Program-made: the position numbers and the translations under genes
In this document: positions 51,336 to 62,067 of the stretch, piece by piece
How positions within the stretch are numbered: the stretch's first letter is position 1
Layout of the letters: each line of letters starts with the position of its first letter
Source of the DNA: Cannabis sativa
Taxonomy: Eukaryota > Streptophyta > Magnoliopsida > Rosales > Cannabaceae
Length of the DNA stretch: 64,000 nucleotides
Assembly: GCF_029168945.1 (NCBI RefSeq)
Contig: NC_083605.1
Location: 33,989,280-34,053,279 of the forward strand
Reading direction: 5' to 3'
Notes under the pieces: generated by a model
Told to the model about the DNA's origin: nothing
What the model saw: the letters and a program-made list of their open reading frames with translations, nothing else
Databases searched by the model: none

Positions 51336-52707
51336 AAATGTTTATTATTATACTTTATTATATTTAATTTATTCATTTCATTTGCTAATTTATCCTTTTT
51401 TCATTTTAAAAAATATTGAAAGGTTTGGAACTTTGGACTTGGAGGACTTTGGAGTTTGTTAAATTGGACAATAGATACACAAAGAGAAGAACACAATATA
51501 CACAAGGGAAGTAAATACTTTTGAATAGTTATGAAGATGAATTATTGATACTTTTGGTTATGAAGTTTGAATAGTTATATTTTGGATTTTGGGACTTTTT
51601 TATATGATCCATATGGATATGGATTAAATTTGGACGTTGGAACTTTTTGATATGATACATATGGATATGGATTAGATTTAGGATTTGAGACTTTTTAATA
51701 TGATCCATATTGATAGATTGATACTTTTTGAAATGGATATGGATTAGATTTAGACTTTGAGACTTTTTTGGTATGATCTATATTGTATGGATTGGATATG
51801 GATATGGATTAGAATTTAGATTTGGATGATTAATACTTTTTTGATCAATAGTATTATATTTTAAATTTTGAGACTTTTTGTGATATGATCCATAATTTCA
51901 TATTGTTTAGATTGGATATGGAGTCGATTAAGATTTGGATTACTAATTTTTTTTGATTAATAGCTATATTATGTAGACTTTGAGACTTTTGTTATATGGT
52001 CTATAATATTGTAGATTAGATTGGATAATGGATATGAATTAAACTATTTTTTTTTTTCTTTTATGGGTTTTTGATTGAGTTTTGGTTCTAGTTTTTTTTT
52101 TTTTTTCCATGTATACGCTTTCATTAATAACTATAGTGTTTTTTTTTTTTTTGAAGTAAAATAGCTATAGCCTATAGTGTTGTTAGTAATTGTAATTATG
52201 AAATAATGAATGGGTTTGAATGAGTTTTGGTTCTAGTTTTATTTTTCATTTATATATTTTGATTAATAGCTATATCTTTAGCTTATAATGTTGTTAGTTT
52301 TGAATATTTAAATTGTTAAGTAATTGTGAATAATGAATGATTATTAATTTGGACAAATAGTTTAGTTTAAGTTTTGAATTGAATGTCATTTTTGTAATTG
52401 GGTATGAACCAAATTTAATTCACTATTCAAGCCCAAAAAATATTAATTATAAAAAAAAAAGGTCCAACTAATGTTAAAAATAAAAAAAATGGTATTTTTA
52501 AAAATTAAATTTTATTTCAGCCCATAAATTAAACATTCGGGCTTAGCCTAATAGGACCCGAACCCGACCACACCCAACCCGAAAAACCCGACCCAAAACC
52601 CGGTGCACCCGTACACCTGAAAATCAGGTTCGGTTGTGTATTTCCAAGACCCAAAGCCCAAAAATCCGAACCCAAAAACCCGAAAACCCGACTCGTGTGC
52701 ACCCCTA
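51336..52707 (+). repeat. hAT 3' region with degenerate minisatellite and subterminal ACCCGA motifs
   Basis: About eight diverged units (51590-52000) contain GACTTTTT, ATATGATCCATAT and GGATATGGATTAGATTT. The last 170 bp are dense in ACCCGA/AACCCG motifs that mirror TCGGGT motifs at the left end (29141-29340). They are likely transposase-binding sites. Confidence 0.75.
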
Positions 52708-52715
52708 GCTGTTTG

Positions 52716-54988
52716 TGATGGGTGTTTTGACTGGGAAAGAGGAGAAGACCCTAGTTCTGCTAATTATTATGAGAATGGCTGACGACCTTCTTTTTTTCTA
52801 CCAGTACCCGTGGGGGAAAGTTTCTTTCAACTTGTTGAAAGATACTTGGAGTAAGGACTTAGTAGAAAAGAAGAAGCATAAGGATAAGAAGATTGAAAAG
52901 GGAACAACTTAGAAGGAGTCGAAGTACTTTGTCTATGGATATACTGTAGCATTGCAGTATTGGGCATATGAGTCCATACTGGAGCTTGCTGAGAAATTTG
53001 CGATCAAAAAATCGCACAGTTTTCCTAGAATGGTGAACTGGGAGAGTAAGGAGGTGCCACTCGGCAAAGAGGAAGTCATCAGATTATTTGCAAGAAATGT
53101 AAGTTTTTTAATTCATTTTATTTTTTAATGTTTATTTATTTATTTCATTTTAATCCCAATCTAATAATAATTTTGTTCTTATTTGCAGTTGACAGTGTAC
53201 TCCGTTTTATGTCCGCGAGCTCATGAGGCCGAGTTTTTGAGCAACGTCACTAGAGGTGAGGCGCCTCTATTTGTAGATATGGAAGAATTGGTTATTGGAA
53301 GTGATGGAGAGCCTACTAAGGATAGTTTGCGCAGCCAGGCTTCGAAGCTTACACAGACGCTAGAACAACGAGCGGAGGAAGCTAGAATCTTCAGAGCTGA
53401 TACACCACCACACTCTCCACCATCAGGGGTCCGTTCTGTTCCACCTCCTGCAATAATGCCCCATTCTGCATCTATGCTTGAGTCGGCATCTATTCCCAGT
53501 ACTTCACAGCCTCAGGAACCAATATCTTCTGCCATATTGGCAAGATTGGAGCGTGTTGTGAAGGAACAACTTGCTTTGAAGCAAGGGCAACTGATATTGT
53601 GAAAGGGCAGACAGAGATAATGAGTTACTTGAAGACCCTATTGGCACTCATGGGAGATTCGAGAAGGCCCAATGTAGAGGCAGAGCCACAACCCCCGTCT
53701 CTCCAAGAGATGAGTTCATTCTTCCCAATGACTACAGACCTGATGATGTGGAAGATGTACTCCATACACCTCAAAACATGTCGATCACGTCCATTGGAGA
53801 TACGCAAGATTCAGAGGTAAAAGTTTTAGAGACTGTTCCAACACCGGTGGAGAAGAGACCGAAGAAAAGGCCAAGGTGGTTTGACGAGTACACCGAAATG
53901 AAGAAGAAGATGAAGCCATCGATAGCCAATGTGAATGTTAACCCACTTTGGCCCGTTGATGAGAAGCTGCTACATAGTTTTCGAAATTGGTTGGTGGTAA
54001 CCATCGGAAACAAGTATCCGAGGGACGTCTCTTCACCACTGTACATGGCGTGACTTGGTTCCAAAAGATACTGACGAACAAAGAATGGCTTTCTGATGAT
54101 GTAAGTTTATTAACTAAGTATTAGGATTTGTTATTTACTGTTATTTATCGTTGTTATTTGTTTTATTTTTTTTTAATGTTATAATGTGGTTGTGCTGAGT
54201 TATTTGTATGTGTTGTGCTGTGTTTGGATGCGGCTTTCCATATGATGAGGAGGCGGCAACACTTCTTCCCAGAGTTGTACCCACGTAAGTGTACTGTCAT
54301 GCCATCTTAGTTTGCTTCATCGTTGAAGGGTCGGTGGGATGCTTGGAAGACCACTACTGACCATGCTAGCTTTTTCTGGGATGAGTCCCTCTTGGAACTC
54401 GTTCATGGGGATCCAAACCAATTTATGCCGTCTTGGAAGGATATGGAGTGCATATACATGGCCATCTTCTTGGATCAATAGAAACATTAGATCGCTATGG
54501 AGGCGAATCTTGAGTTGTGGAAGCTATTCGTCTTCGATTCGAGTATTGGAACTCTAACAGAAGACGAACTGAAGACGTTGATGGATGTTTGGTGCCTTTT
54601 ATTGTCCAAATTTGTGGACTAGTGTGGTGTATGTAACACCCATTACATGGTAATGGTCCCTCAAATGACAGCCACAAAACCCAGGTCAGAAAATTCGACT
54701 GGGATATCATGGACAATAAAGTTGTACCTCAAACAAAATCGAGGTAATTTAAATACAAAAAAATTGAGAATATGTTTACTAATTAAATTAAAAAAATTTA
54801 TTATTATTCTCTATGGTTTATTAAATTTTGCGTTTAACTACTATTGCAGTGGCGATTGCGGAATGTACGTCATAGAGCATATTGAGCATAAGTTATTGGA
54901 TCGACCATTCGATGGAGTAGATGATGACCATATGCCGCTCTTCCGCCAGAGATGTGGAGTAGATTTATTCTACCAGAACTTGTCATGA
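52716..54988 (+). pseudogene. ULP1-type protease gene, segment 3 (DUF1985 end, linker, C48 peptidase)
   Basis: DUF1985 ends with MADDLLFFYQYPWGKVSFNL, and the exon runs to 53098 (GTAAGT). The next exon starts after TTTGCAG at 53189 with LTVYSVLCPRAHEAEF. A Ser/Pro-rich linker and a basic region (KKRPRWFDEYTEMKKKMKP) follow. The C48 cysteine-protease core lies at 54200-54988: His at 54485 (KH*IAME), Asp in LFVFDSS, and catalytic Cys in GDCGMYVIEH (54857-54859). ULP1 peptidases cleave SUMO from proteins. Stops at 52910, 53600, 54311, 54479 and 54488, and frame changes, make it non-functional. The TAG after the catalytic His replaces the invariant Trp of this family. Confidence 0.8.
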
Positions 54989-55296
54989 ACTTTGAATGTT
55001 ATATTTATTATATTTGTTGAACAATCTTTACTTTTACGCTTTTCTATTTTAACAATCTACTTATAACCCGAGTCCACTTCTGTTTGTTTTAATGGGTTCA
55101 AAAATTTTTAAAACTTTACTTTTTTTTAGTTAGTTAAGCACTTCATTCTATGCAAACTGAACGAATAATTACAATAATAGACTCAAAAAAACTAAAAGTC
55201 TATGTTTAATACATAACAGTACAAGCAGTTCATGGAATACATAATAGGAATAGTACAACACATAATAATATTAAATTCCACATTCATTTTTAACCT
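54989..55296. other. Spacer between the two convergent MULE genes
   Basis: AT-rich spacer of about 300 bp, presumably with both 3' UTRs. Confidence 0.5.
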
Positions 55297-58200
55297 CAGT
55301 AGGTGCAAGTGCATCTATTGTGCCCCTTGGCACCGCACTTGCTACGATTTTGTGATTTGATAATCCTTTCACCATTACAAGCAATTTGGTTGTTCTTAAT
55401 TCTTCCAACCTTTTGTTTCTTGGGTCGCCCTAGGCACTCCAACTATCATGTTCTTTATGTGATCAGGCAATTCTCAATCATCCTCGTCACCAACTGGCAT
55501 AGTTGTACCTTCATATGTCCTCCTCCAATATCCTATTGTGTAATATGGCAAGCATAGTGCGTACATGCTAATACTTTGCTCCTAAGATGCAACACATGCA
55601 TGAGGACAAGGAAACTTCATGCACTGGAAAAAGCCGCAAGTGCAAGTCTGTTCCTGCAAGTCCACTACGCCACCGGTCTGAATTGTTCCTCCAGGGTGAA
55701 CCTGCAACATGTGAGGTCCACATGAGTCAATGTTCAAATACCTTGATTTTTCAAAATGCAATGCCAAGTCCTCCTCCATTTCTGGTGCTAGGGGTTTCGT
55801 CCACTTGTCAGCTTTTTCTTTTCGTGTAGCAAACCACTTTTGAACTTTTGACCTCAGTAATGCTACAGTAGCAGTTATCGGGAAGCCTCTTGCATCCTTA
55901 GTTGTGTTGTTGAAGCTCTCAGCCCAGTTGCTTGTCATTACATTATAACGTACCCCTAGAAAGTATGACCAAACCCATTTTTCAAATCCAATTTTCTCAA
56001 GATATTGTGCAACCGCAACATTCATTGTCCGAATGTTCTTAAGTTCTCTATGAAACTCTGATTTTAAATACGTGTAGGCACACGTGTAAATGTGATTCGT
56101 GAATGCGTCAGTCTTAAACTTGTGGTTGACGTTCATAATAATGTGGTGGTAGCATGCACCGTGGTGTGCACCAGGGAACACAATCTCCAAAGCACGAACA
56201 ATGCTTTGATGCCTATCTGAAACAAAGGCTAAGTTCTCAACATCACCAATCGTTTCTTTCAATTTTCTCATGAAATAGGTCCAGGAATTGTGGTTTTCAC
56301 TGTGAACTATAACAAAAGCTATCGGAAAGATATGGCTCCCTGCATCCAGTGCCACTGCACACAACATTTGCCCACCATACCTAGTCTTCAAGAAAGACCC
56401 ATCAATGCATACACCAGGTCGACAAAACCTAAACCCCCGAATACAAGGACCCAGAGAGAAGAAACAATACTTGAAGCGACCATCTTCTACCACAAAATCC
56501 GTGATGGTACCTGGATTTCTCAACTGTAGCATGTGGAAGTAAAAAGGTAATTTCGAGTACGAATCTTCAGGTGTACCTCGAGTTAGGTGTAGTGCTTTCT
56601 CTCTGCACCTCCATGCCTTTTCATAACTCATTTGGATCCTGTAATCCTTGTGCATACTTTTTCTTATATCAGAGGCCAAATGATCCGAGCCGTCCATTGC
56701 GAACTTATCCTTAATTAGATGGGCAACTATCAAAGGTGATGCTTGACGATTATCTTTTCCTCGAAGATCAAGGGAACATGTATGTACATTATGAAATTGA
56801 CTCACCTCAAACATGTTAGAAAGTACGTTCTTCTTCGCTCTTAATCTCCACCCACAATCTGTATCCTTACATGTGACGTACCAAATATCAGTACCAGACT
56901 TCCTAACGTAGTAGTCAAACCCTTTCTTCACTGCATACAAGCCAACAACCATCTTTAAATGCTCTTTGTCTCTAAAAAAACTTTCCTACATGTAACTCCG
57001 CACCTGCTCTGCCACCTATAGATATATAATGACTATGATCTTTGATGTCTTCTCTTGTATACATTTTTCTCCTTGAATTTACCGTAACTTGTCGAAGAAG
57101 AAAACGGATCGCTAAATCCGGTCACATTGGTTCCTCGAGCATCAGTAGGACCACTAATATCATTGGTCTCTCTATCATTATTAGGACATGTACTGTCAGT
57201 GGTTCCTCTAGCATTACTGGTTTTGCCTGGACGACTACTACGAGTAGCAGGTGTTTGGCAATTTTTTCTACGGGGCACTCTTTTCTGTGTCGGTGGCCTC
57301 AGTGGTATTTGGTACGATAGTGGAGTCAAGTTCAAAGCTACAGCAGCAGGGACCTCTGTACCTTGGTCGTCTCTTATGCCATCATTGCCCTCAACATAAC
57401 AGTCTGGACCATCAAAAAAACCATCAATGAAGGGCATTTGTGCTACAATATCAGCACTCGACATCATAGTGTTTAATTCAAGTAATACATTGGCAACCAA
57501 CACCTCTGGATTTATTTCTGGAACAAAACTCCCAACCTCGCTACGGTTTTCCTTAACAAAAGTTGGTGTGGGACTAGGATCGACGCATACATTCTTCTTT
57601 AACAAAGTCACAAACAAAGGAATAAATTCATCTCGATTCTTCGCAAGTGTAGATAAAAAGTATCTTGCACACTTATCATTTCCAATAACTTCAGGGCGAT
57701 ACTCACAACCTTTCCTGTACTTGTAATTTACTTCCAATGTCAAGTCATACTCCACTTTGTCAATATCCAGTTCTTCATACAAAACATCAACCAAACCTGA
57801 GTAGCTTAGGTTCGGATCAATGTCAAATGTCAAATTTTCACCCCGTTTATAAACCCAATCTCTACCATCAAGCTCTCAAACACCATTATACATAACACAC
57901 GTATTAACAGTTGAACCTGCCACATATATTTAAAAAAATACAATTACAATTTAGAACAAAAATCTCATCGATAAGTTACCCAAAATCTTTCATTGCAATA
58001 AATATGAAAACAATCGGACAAAATCGAACACTACCATCAGACAAAATTGGGCCCGATCCCAAAAATTAAACAAAAAACCAATTTTTGGGGTCCCACCGGA
58101 CCCAAATCGGACCCTCATTGGGCCCAATGGACCTGACCCACCACAAAAAACAAAACTGAAAAATCCTAGGGTTCCATCGGGCACCCCATCGGACCCGACC

Positions 58201-58646
58201 CCCAAAAAAAACAAAACTGAAAAATTTTAGGGGTGCCATCGGGCCCATCAGACGCGGCCCCCAAAAAAAAACAAAACTGAAAAATTTTAGGAGTGCCATC
58301 GGACCCGACCCCAAAACAACAAAAATGAAAAATTTTAGGGTGCCATCGGACCCGACCCCCAAAACAACAAACCTAAAAAAAATTTAGGGTACCATCGGGC
58401 CTTCACCCCTATCAACTATTTTGACAGGGCATCGGGCCCCCCATCGGAGCAGCATCGGACCCCATCAGGCCAGACAAAAAAAATTACAGAAATCAAGAAA
58501 AATCCAGTTTTCACAGGCAACAAATATTTTAACACAAAAAACAACAAAATAACAGCAACAATCCACAGATCAAGCATCAAAACAACATTCTAAACTAAAT
58601 ATAACAACAACAAATAAGATTACACAAACAAAAAAAAATTACCCAT
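55297..58646 (-). pseudogene. MURA-type transposase of the MULE
   Basis: Reads inward from the right TIR. A 4-nt coding exon (ATGG, 58646-58643) with a GTAATT donor, then an intron to 57917, then an exon from 57916 encoding GSTVNTCVMYNGV. The N-terminal PB1-like region (TFDIDPNLSYSGLVDVLY) precedes a Ser/Thr/Arg-rich linker. A MuDR DNA-binding domain (WYVTCKDTDCGWRLRAKK) follows. The catalytic domain has candidate acidic residues in VCIDGSFLKTRYGG, AFVSDRHQSI and NWAESFN. Next come a SWIM zinc finger (CTCGFFQCMKFPCPHAC) and a CCHC knuckle (KCGAKGHNRCTC). Defects are a TGA at 57876-57878 (expected Trp), a frame slip at a 7-T run near 56973, TAG after HACVAS, and TGA in GDEDD*ELPDH. Confidence 0.9.
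58020..58470 (-). repeat. GGGCCCGATG repeat cluster and ~55-bp tandem units in the MURA intron
   Basis: On the minus strand, GGGCCCGATG and GGGTCCGATGGCACCC motifs recur. About four tandem units of 50-60 bp share CAAAACTGAAAAATTTTAGG (plus strand). The motif family matches 26218-26760, in sense orientation relative to its own gene there as well. Confidence 0.88.
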
Positions 58647-58839
58647 TGCTTGTAGAATGTTGCTCCGTGTATGATGCTCCCTCCAAATTTTAAAGAAAAT
58701 AAGTGGAATAGCTTGTAGTGTAGTATATTATAGTGTAATGAAGTTAAGAAAATGAGTGGAGAATGAGTGAAGAGAAAAAAAATGGGTGGGTAGTGTGGGA
58801 GGGGAGTTCGGGTACAGTGAAGAATTGAGAAGAAGAGAG

Positions 58840-58972
58840 AGGGGAGGGGGTAATGTAAATGGGGGTAAAATTGGGTTTTAGAAAAAGTTATCCCATTTTA
58901 CAAATTATGCATAGTATTAGTTTAGGGGACCAATTTTTGAGTTTATTAAGCATGGAATTTCAAATTTCTCAT
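58840..58972 (-). repeat. Right terminal inverted repeat of the MULE
   Basis: The reverse complement matches 25697-25835 imperfectly. It ends TTCAAATTTCTCAT, then the AACTAATTA duplication. Confidence 0.75.
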
Positions 58973-58981
58973 AACTAATTA

Positions 58982-59959
58982 ATTAAATCTTTGAATCTAT
59001 CTGATAAACAAATGCTTGATGTTTTGAATTAATATAATTAACAATTATGAAAAAGTAGCAAATAACAATGATTTAGAAAGTTAGGAAATTTAATCTCAAT
59101 TGCTTCTACTTTTTAGTTCAATAATGCAACTAATTCTCTTCCTTTATCTAGTGTTATAGCAAATTATAAATTAATCTCTATTTTAATTAAGACATAAAAA
59201 TCTTAAATTGTATGCACTATTCTAAATTTCTGAGATATAATATACATATAATCATCATTAAGTAATAATCTAAATACTACACAGGCCATACAAATACCTT
59301 TGTTTTATGTAGAAATATATTCAATTATAGCATAACCAACATTTACTTTTAGATTTTATATTAGAATCATAAATCATATAAAACATGACCAATCAAATAT
59401 ATGTAATAAAGATAAATATTAATAGTTCACACACTCAATAAAAAAGAATAATTAAACTTGCATTAATTCATAAAAAATTTCAATCAATCTCCGTTAAAAA
59501 ACCTAAATATGAGTTTAGCTCATAATCATTATTCTATAAAATTGCAATAAATAAATTGAAAACATAAGTCAAATGTAAAAGAAAATAACTCTTGAAAAAT
59601 AATGATTGCGCTTCTAAAACCTCCTCATCCTCTTTAGTTTTCGCATCTCCAATACTGTTTAACCCCTCTCCTTTTTGAATTAGGTTAACTAAACTCGATC
59701 AGTCCAAAAATCATAGGTGGGTCACACATTGGAATCACCATATCGCGACCCATGTCTTTTTAAAGAGGCTTCAATCACAATTTAAGTGAGGTGGGTCACG
59801 TCATTGCACTTCTCATGTCGTAGCCCGTCTTGAAAAATCTGGGCAAAACAAAATGAAGTGCCATGACATTGATTCACCAATGTTGTGGCCTATGTGAGTC
59901 CTCCCAAAATAAGCTCTCTAACATTTTAGCATTGTGACATTGAATTTATATGTTGTGAT
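58982..59959. other. Old repeat or intergenic DNA flanking the MULE
   Basis: Without the MULE it would join directly to 25606-25694. No coding motif seen. The Gypsy LTR follows at 59960. Confidence 0.4.
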
Positions 59960-62031
59960 TGTAACGTCCTAACTCGTAAGGGCACCACGTGTGTGCTTTT
60001 ATTAATTAGTTTATAATAATAAACTAATGATTTAAGAAAAGTGTGGTTTAATTAAAACTTTTAGTAAGAATTATTTAAATTATAACCTAACTTTTCATTC
60101 AAAATGTTACTGGATTCGAGGATCCCCTTGTTTATAAATTTTACAACATATTACAAAACAACTATTACAAAATAGGGTTACACTTTCAAAGCACAACAAA
60201 AGATGGATCTCGTCCACTGAGAGCCAAGACATAGCGACTGATATGTACATTGCTGGGACTGCCTCATGGCTGGTCAAGTTTCCCCTGCCCTTACTTGCAC
60301 CACAGAGCACCCATGAGTCACAAAGACTCAGCAAGAAAAGTAGATAAAACAATATCAACACATAAAGCATAATCTTATTACAATACATTGTATATACTAA
60401 GCAATCATTCAAGCGTAATACAGTAAAGATAATCAATTAGTTGTCTTATAAGACAAACCGATCTTGATGCTTTATAAAGCATCCTTACCACTCCTTACCA
60501 ATGAGCTTCATATGTCACTATCGTTACTTAATTAAGTAACCGATAAGTAAAAAGCCTATCAACAATTTCCAAAAGTGAGTAATAACTCATTCCAAACAAC
60601 GGTAATTATCATATCTTTACCTCGATTATAATCGGGTCACAAACGATAATAATTATATTTTATTTGACATGCTAAATAGTTCAATTGGGTTTTCCTACTA
60701 ATATCCAACAATCAGATGTGCGGGCCGATCTGAGTGGAACGATGCTCGATGATCTCGAGTCCTATGCCACGATAATGAAAATTTGGTAAATAACTTAACC
60801 AAGTCCCAAAATAGGCCCTAAACTCAAATCGGACAAACCCTAATCAATATCGGTTTAGAAACAGCCTAAACATTAATAAAACATCATAATATAGGTTTTG
60901 GAGAAACACTCCAAACAAGGAATTGATTACAGAAAACTAGGGTTTCCCCTACTGATCAACTGATTGACCGGTTCCACAGTACCCTGTAGAACCGGTTAAC
61001 CGATTCTTACTGCAGAAATGGAAAACTTTGATACTTACATCAAAACCCAATCAAATCTCCTCCAATCCTAATGAAACTTTCCAGATCATACCAACAATAT
61101 AAAAACAACATATTCCAGCCTTCAAAACTCAGTAATACATCAAAATGACAAAATCCCCATAGTTGAGTAAAATTTGAGTTCTTGAACTCAATTCAAGATC
61201 TAACAGCTCTGGAATAATCAAATTCAATCTTAAACAACCTTAGATCAAAATTAGAAATCATGCTATGAATTTAATTAAACCTAAAACCACGAATTCAAAC
61301 AAAAACCCAAGCAAACTTAACTTAAAATTCTAAAAATCAAAGAGAAAAGATGAAGAACTTACCTCCAAGTTGCACAACCCCTAGAATTGATTTATTCTGC
61401 TAAGAAAAGGTTGAATTTAGTAGAAATTAATTAGGTTTTTCAGCTAGTTCTTAGGGTTTCGAAGAAAGAGAAGAGAGAGATGAAAGTTAATTGATATTTA
61501 TTTTTCTAAAGTTAAAAACCTAATCATCTAACTAAAAGATAAATAAAACTCATACTTAATCTTCAATACTCAGCCTAGTATACCCTGGGTCATCAAATAA
61601 GACAAAAAAATTAACCTTAGCGAAAAGACTATTTTACCCTCTATTACTACTTAAGCTACAACATAACCTAGGGGTATTTTAGTCAAACTAACTATCACGA
61701 TTAAACGACAACTCAACATTCTAAACTAATCTGATATAATTCTAATATATCTCATTCTATTGTTGTCGTGACATATTTGACCAATCCATTGAGTTTCCAC
61801 CGTTATTGAACCCAAAATATTTTATTTAAAAAATGGTATATAAAATACCCACATATTCTGATAAAATATCTGTAATTAATAAATTATGCTTAAGTATTCA
61901 TTTACTCAACAACTACTAATTAATTCATAATTAACTTAAGTAAGATTATAATCCTACTCTAATGTTTATATAATTACATATTTAATAAAATATGTCCAAT
62001 TTAACATAATTATAATTTTTGAGATATTACA
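59960..62031 (-). repeat. 3' LTR of a Gypsy element (same family as solo LTRs A and B)
   Basis: Plus-strand ends TGTAACGTCCTAACTCG and GATATTACA. On the minus strand it lies directly downstream of pol and a purine-rich tract (AAAGAGGGAATAG, 62045-62033). It contains the same ACCGGTTAACCG-type motif (about 60965-61005) as the two solo LTRs. Confidence 0.88.
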
Positions 62032-62067
62032 ACTATTCCCTCTTTATAGAAATTTTATCCTCAAAAT

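Larger units (their letters stand above)
29141..52707 (+). mobile_element. hAT (Ac-like, BED zinc finger) transposon carrying two nested retrotransposons
   Basis: The ends TAGGGCTGCACA and (reverse complement) TAGGGGTGCACA form the terminal inverted repeat. Flanks GTTGTTTG (29133-29140) and GCTGTTTG (52708-52715) agree at 7 of 8 positions, the hAT duplication length. Both subterminal regions are rich in ACCCGA/TCGGGT motifs. The transposase is split into a BED-finger part (41662-42098) and a catalytic/dimerisation part (49373-51335). Without the insertions it would be about 4.8 kb. The coding sequence has stops, so the copy is inactive. Confidence 0.85.
25695..58972. mobile_element. ULP-carrying Mutator-like element (KI-MULE type) with nested insertions
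   Basis: A perfect 9-bp duplication AACTAATTA flanks the element (25686-25694, 58973-58981). The ends form an imperfect inverted repeat of about 100 bp, e.g. GAAATTTGAA near each end and CCCTAAACTAATACT at about 25743 and, inverted, at about 58915. It carries two convergent genes: a DUF1985/ULP1 protease gene from the left and a MURA transposase from the right. With the nested elements removed it would be about 7.9 kb. Plant MULEs carrying ULP-like genes are an established class. The coordinates of both ends carry a 2-base ambiguity, since the left end has two extra bases. Confidence 0.85.

Noticed and set aside
57990..58362. ORFs rich in FFSFVFFG repeats
   Set aside because: They are translations of the tandem repeats in the MURA first intron.
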